From SZUA-217 sp964194555 (GTDB taxonomy: Bacteria; Actinomycetota; Acidimicrobiia; Spongiisociales; ZC4RG35): a DNA stretch of 64,000 bases. Positions within the stretch are counted from its first letter, which is position 1. Each line of letters opens with the position of its first letter. Below the pieces are notes generated by a model, which had not been told where the DNA came from, did not search any database, and saw only the letters and a program-made list of their open reading frames with translations. Positions 60,717 to 64,000 of the stretch are shown one piece after another. A program made the position numbers and the translations under genes. The stretch is taken from contig CAXMMT010000010.1 of the NCBI GenBank assembly GCA_964194555.1, positions 1 to 64,000 of the forward strand. Reading direction: 5' to 3'.

Positions 60717-61733
60717 CTATTCGGCGAAGTGACAGGCAACCCAGTGATTGGCGCCGAGCTCACGCCACACCGGTTCTTCAGACACGCATCGCTCCTGTGC
60801 AATGGGGCAACGGGTGTTGAATGGACAGCCGGGCGGTGGGTTGGCAGGGCTGGGTATGTCACCCTCCAGGATGATGTGCCGACGGGCTGCCTCGACCTCC
60901 GGGTCGGGGACCGGCACCGCCGAAAGAAGCGCCTTCGTATAGGGGTGTTTGGGGTTGTTGTAGAGGGCGTCGACGTCGGACAACTCCATGATCTTTCCCA
61001 GGTACATGACCGCCACCCGGTCGGCGATGTGGCGAACCATGGAGAGGTCATGGCTGATGAAGAGATAGGTCAGTCCAAGGACGTTCTGCAGATCCACGAG
61101 CAGGTTGACGACCTGGGCCTGAATCGATACGTCCAGGGCAGCGATCGGCTCGTCACAGACAATGAAATCGGGGTTGAGGGCGATGGCGCGGGCGATCCCG
61201 ATTCGCTGTCGCTGACCACCAGAAAACTCATGGGGATACCTGTTGGCGTGCTTTGGCTCCAGTCCTACCACGCTCAAGAGCTCCTCGACTCTCTGCTGGC
61301 GCTCGTCACCCTTCGACCTCTTGTGCTCCCGAAGGGGCTCGGCGATGATCGTCCCTACTGTCATCCTCGGATTCAGCGAGGAGTGGGGATTCTGGAAGAC
61401 CATCTGCATTCGGGGGCGCAACGCGCGGAGCTCCTCGCCTTTGATCTGACTGAGATCAGTGTTTTCGAAGATCACCGTCCCTTCCGTAGCTTCCTCGAGC
61501 TGCAAAATCACCCGTCCGGTAGTCGACTTGCCGGACCCGCTTTCGCCGACCAGTCCCAGGGTCTCACCGCGATAGATGTCAAAACTGACTCCGTCAACGG
61601 CCCTGACTGCGCCTACTTGACGCTTGAAGACCCCCTTCATTATGGGGAAGTGCTTCTTCAGATCGGTCACACTGACCAGAACCTCGCGGTCGGCGTTGCC
61701 CGGTGTGGCTGGATCCAAAGCGTTACTTTCCAT
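60717..61733 (-). CDS. oligopeptide ABC transporter ATPase, OppF/DppF type
   Basis: A 338-residue ATPase. Walker A is LVGESGSGKSTTGRVIL, signature FSGGQRQRIGIARAIALNP, Walker B FIVCDEPIAALDVS, and the C-terminal oligopeptide domain has PPGCPFNTRCPIAQERC with a likely iron-sulfur Cys set. ATG 61733 overlaps the upstream ATPase gene by 11 bases; ATG 61778 is less likely. Confidence 0.88.
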   Translation of the reverse strand: MESNALDPATPGNADREVLVSVTDLKKHFPIMKGVFKRQVGAVRAVDGVSFDIYRGETLGLVGESGSGKSTTGRVILQLEEATEGTVIFENTDLSQIKGEELRALRPRMQMVFQNPHSSLNPRMTVGTIIAEPLREHKRSKGDERQQRVEELLSVVGLEPKHANRYPHEFSGGQRQRIGIARAIALNPDFIVCDEPIAALDVSIQAQVVNLLVDLQNVLGLTYLFISHDLSMVRHIADRVAVMYLGKIMELSDVDALYNNPKHPYTKALLSAVPVPDPEVEAARRHIILEGDIPSPANPPPGCPFNTRCPIAQERCVSEEPVWRELGANHWVACHFAE

Positions 61734-62724
61734 AGCGGGGCCTGTCGTTTTCGACGTCCCACCAGCAGGCGACGGCATGAGTGTCGTTTATGTCGACCAG
61801 CTCGGGGTTCTCCTCGCGGCAGAGGTCGTAGGCGTAATCACAGCGTGGGGCGAACGAGCAGCTAGTCGGCCTTTCGGAGAGGCTGGGGGGCTGTCCCCTG
61901 ATGCTGACCAGCTCCTCGCCCTTTCGGTCGAGACGGGGCAGTGATCCGAGTAGGCCCAAGGTATAAGGATGCTGTGGCTTGGCGTAGAGCTCGCCTACTT
62001 CGGCCTTCTCCACAATTTCCCCGCCGTACATCACCAGCACCCTGTCCACGAGGCCGGCGATGACACCAAGATCATGGGTGATCCAGATCAGGGCTGTTCC
62101 GAGCTTCTCGCGCAGGTCGCGAATGATGGCGATGATCTGGGCTTGGATGGTGACATCGAGAGCGGTAGTCGGCTCATCGGCAATGAGCAGCCGGGGGTCA
62201 CAGGCGAGGGCGACCGCGATCATGACTCTCTGTCGCATTCCGCCCGACAGTTCGTGGGGGTAGTTGTCGAGCTGCTGTTCGGCGTCGGGGATTCCGACCA
62301 GATCCAACAAGGCGGCGGTGCGCTTGTCGAGCTCTTTCCGGGGAGTGTCGGTATGGAGCTTGAGGGACTCCTTGAGTTGATGACCGATGGTGAGCACAGG
62401 GTTCAGTGATGTCATCGGATCCTGGAAGATGAATCCGATCTTTCCACCCCGGACCTCTCGCAGCTCCTTGATGTCCAGGGTCAGCAGGTCCTTGTCTTCA
62501 AAGATGGCTTCACCACCGACGATCTCACCGGGAGGCATCGGAATCAGTCGAAGCAGGGACATCATCGTCACGCTCTTCCCCGATCCGCTCTCTCCTACGA
62601 TGCCGAGAAATTCGCCTTTTTTCAGATTGAAACTGATCCCGTTGACAGCGTGGACCATTCCGTCCTGGGTGTCGAACTGGGTCCACAGGTCGGTTACCTG
62701 GAGTACTGGCTGCGGTTCGCTCAT
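61723..62724 (-). CDS. oligopeptide ABC transporter ATPase, OppD/DppD type
   Basis: A 333-residue ATPase: Walker A IVGESGSGKSVTMMSLLRLI, Q-loop FIFQDPMTSLNPVLTIG, signature LSGGMRQRVMIAVALACDP, Walker B LLIADEPTTALDVT, and a C-terminal Cys-containing segment RPTSCSFAPRCDYAYDLC. It partners the OppF-type ATPase encoded next. Confidence 0.88.
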   Translation of the reverse strand: MSEPQPVLQVTDLWTQFDTQDGMVHAVNGISFNLKKGEFLGIVGESGSGKSVTMMSLLRLIPMPPGEIVGGEAIFEDKDLLTLDIKELREVRGGKIGFIFQDPMTSLNPVLTIGHQLKESLKLHTDTPRKELDKRTAALLDLVGIPDAEQQLDNYPHELSGGMRQRVMIAVALACDPRLLIADEPTTALDVTIQAQIIAIIRDLREKLGTALIWITHDLGVIAGLVDRVLVMYGGEIVEKAEVGELYAKPQHPYTLGLLGSLPRLDRKGEELVSIRGQPPSLSERPTSCSFAPRCDYAYDLCREENPELVDINDTHAVACWWDVENDRPRYGK

Positions 62725-62790
62725 CTGTATCCGGTGGCTCGGGTGATCGGCAGGCTAACGCTGTCGACGCCGAGGGGTTGCCCACCGCAC

Positions 62791-63930
62791 TTACAGAGTA
62801 TTCCAGACGTCCTGTTCCGCCATGTCGATGATGGTGAACGCCATTGCCAGTGCACCGTCACGGATGGCTGTGTCGCCCGACGGGGTCACAGTGGCGTCGG
62901 CGAACTCCTTCTGATGGTTGACGGCATCCCCACTTTCGATGCCGAGCATCGGGTGGATGGAGGGAACGACCTGGCTGACATTGCCCATATCGGACGAGCC
63001 TCCTTCGCGTCCTGTCTCCGCCTCGGTGGGCATGGGGCGGCCGAGAGACTCCGAGTTCGCCGAGAAGAGCCCGGTCATCACCGGGTTGTTGACCATGTTG
63101 AGATACGGATAGTCGTTCGGAGTTACCTCGATTCGACATCCGGTAGCCGTTGCCGCCGCTTCAAAGCAGGCCTTTACTTTCGGGACGAATTCCTGAAGAC
63201 GTTCATTGGTGCCCGACCGGACACCCCAAGACGAACTGGTGTGCGAGGGAATGATGTTGGAAGCGTCGCCACCGTGGGTGATGATGCAATGGACCCGGTC
63301 GTCGGGAAGCATGTGCTGTCTGAAAGTTGCCACATTCAGATATGCCTGGACGAAGGCGTCGAGGGCGTTGATCCCTATGTGTGGCGTGGCCGCGGCGTGG
63401 GATTCCTTGCCAAAGTACTCGACGGTGAAGCTCTCCCTTGCCTGGAAAGAGGGATCGAGCATGTCTGTGGGGCTGGGGTGGATCATCATCGAGGCGGCGG
63501 CGTCTTCAAAGGCGCCGGCGTCGATCAGGGCGACCTTGCCACCCCCACCCTCCTCGGCGGGCGTGCCCAAGACTGTGACCCGAATATCGAGTTTGTCGGC
63601 GAGGGCCGCGGTGGCGATCCCGGCGCCAAGGGCCGCGGTCGCGATGATGTTGTGACCGCAGGCGTGCCCGACTTTGGGCAAGGCGTCGTACTCGCAGCAG
63701 ATGACGACCCGGGGACCGCTCGATCCGACGTTCGCCTCGAAAGCGGTGTCCAGCCCATACGCCGGGTAGTCGACCTCGAAACCGTGCGCTCCGAGGAACT
63801 CACCCAGCCGGCGAGAAGACTCGAATTCCTGGTAGCCGAGTTCCGGGTTGTCGTGCAACCACCTGGAGATGGACTGAAGTTCGCCCTCGACCGACGAGAA
63901 GGCCTGCTCGGCACTCTCTTTTCGACTCAT
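62791..63930 (-). CDS. M20-family amidohydrolase
   Basis: A 379-residue metallopeptidase-fold enzyme of the M20D/AbgB-like group, cleaving amide bonds of N-acyl amino acids or aminobenzoyl-glutamate-like compounds. Metal ligands are suggested by GHACGHNIIATAALGAG, GTPAEEGGGGKVALIDAG and MMIHPSPTD; the dimerisation domain begins ESFTVEYFGKESHAAATPH. It lies 66 bp before the transporter ATPase gene, so the imported solute is probably its substrate. A paralogue ends 13 bp upstream. Confidence 0.85.
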   Translation of the reverse strand: MSRKESAEQAFSSVEGELQSISRWLHDNPELGYQEFESSRRLGEFLGAHGFEVDYPAYGLDTAFEANVGSSGPRVVICCEYDALPKVGHACGHNIIATAALGAGIATAALADKLDIRVTVLGTPAEEGGGGKVALIDAGAFEDAAASMMIHPSPTDMLDPSFQARESFTVEYFGKESHAAATPHIGINALDAFVQAYLNVATFRQHMLPDDRVHCIITHGGDASNIIPSHTSSSWGVRSGTNERLQEFVPKVKACFEAAATATGCRIEVTPNDYPYLNMVNNPVMTGLFSANSESLGRPMPTEAETGREGGSSDMGNVSQVVPSIHPMLGIESGDAVNHQKEFADATVTPSGDTAIRDGALAMAFTIIDMAEQDVWNTL

Positions 63931-63943
63931 AGGTGAACCGTAG

Positions 63944-64000
63944 TCAGAGTCGGTCCCAGACGTTTTTCTCGGCCAGGTCGATGATTGTGTGGGCCATTGC
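63944..64000 (-). CDS. second M20-family amidohydrolase, C-terminal end only
   Basis: Nineteen codons to the window edge read AMAHTIIDLAEKNVWDRL and stop. They align with the last residues of the neighbouring enzyme (LAMAFTIIDMAEQDVWNTL), so this is the tail of a tandem paralogue, on the same strand and probably the same operon. Confidence 0.75.
   Translation of the reverse strand, partial: AMAHTIIDLAEKNVWDRL

Noticed and set aside
62650..63936. A 428-codon plus-strand frame over the M20 gene, and similar long frames at 60729-61865 and 44371-45507
   Set aside because: All are shadows of conserved genes on the other strand, with no domain similarity.
1..64000. CRISPR arrays, rRNA genes or prophage structural genes
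   Set aside because: None were seen; the four palindromes at the left end are too few and irregularly spaced for a CRISPR array.

Overview
The window is high-GC bacterial DNA with frequent GTG starts, ATGA/GTGA gene overlaps, a DUF222/HNH gene, several class III cyclase-type proteins and many acyl-CoA enzymes. This fits an aerobic actinobacterium, perhaps close to the Acidimicrobiia. That placement is inferred from gene content; no rRNA or other phylogenetic marker is present.

Layout. 1-3.5 kb: a cassette-like stretch (cupin, two lipoproteins, one membrane-anchored propeller-like protein) carrying four palindromes built like Xer/dif sites, followed by a tRNA-Met 3' fragment with its terminator, probably an integration scar. 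3.6-6.1 kb: defence or toxin-antitoxin genes (AbiEii-like/XRE pair, hicB behind a broken hicA) and a decayed rraA-like gene. 6.1-9.8 kb: frdDCBA with a small helical-repeat protein. 10-15 kb: a cyclase-ATPase-TPR regulator and an unusual hydrolase-cyclase-MaoC fusion. 15.6-24 kb: three adenylate-forming CoA ligases, then boxB and boxC for aerobic benzoyl-CoA degradation. 24-31 kb: aminotransferase, rarA, MFS transporter, cytochrome c lipoprotein, DUF3105 protein and a CopB-type metal ATPase. 31.2-39 kb: an NAD-linked formate dehydrogenase operon, fdhD, and formate-THF ligase. 39-41.3 kb: a frameshifted DUF222/HNH gene among fragments of an alpha/beta hydrolase and of soxA/soxG. 41.3-48.7 kb: a DUF2652 protein, soxBDAG and a further amine-type flavoprotein oxidase. 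48.7-53.1 kb: phenylacetate-CoA ligase, MBL hydrolase and two acyl-CoA dehydrogenases. 53.1-56.2 kb: a zinc-type ABC importer with a Fur-family repressor. 56.2-64 kb: a dipeptide-type ABC importer operon with two tandem M20 hydrolases, the second cut by the window end.

The most interesting observation is the formate dehydrogenase. The catalytic subunit appears to be a selenoprotein: an in-frame TGA at 31485 sits exactly where the active-site Cys/Sec is expected, followed by a SECIS-like hairpin whose GGTCT loop is in the same register as E. coli fdhF. Its N-terminal iron-sulfur region is not in the same gene. It forms the C-terminal part of a separate ferredoxin-like subunit two genes downstream, so the usual ~900-residue alpha chain is split at a domain border. 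Second is the set of four dif-like palindromes flanking small gene cassettes at the left edge.

Metabolically, formate dehydrogenase, formate-THF ligase and heterotetrameric sarcosine oxidase meet at tetrahydrofolate one-carbon units. The benzoate and phenylacetate ligases, BoxB/BoxC and acyl-CoA dehydrogenases point to aromatic and fatty acid catabolism, and the peptide importer with M20 hydrolases to use of amide-linked compounds.
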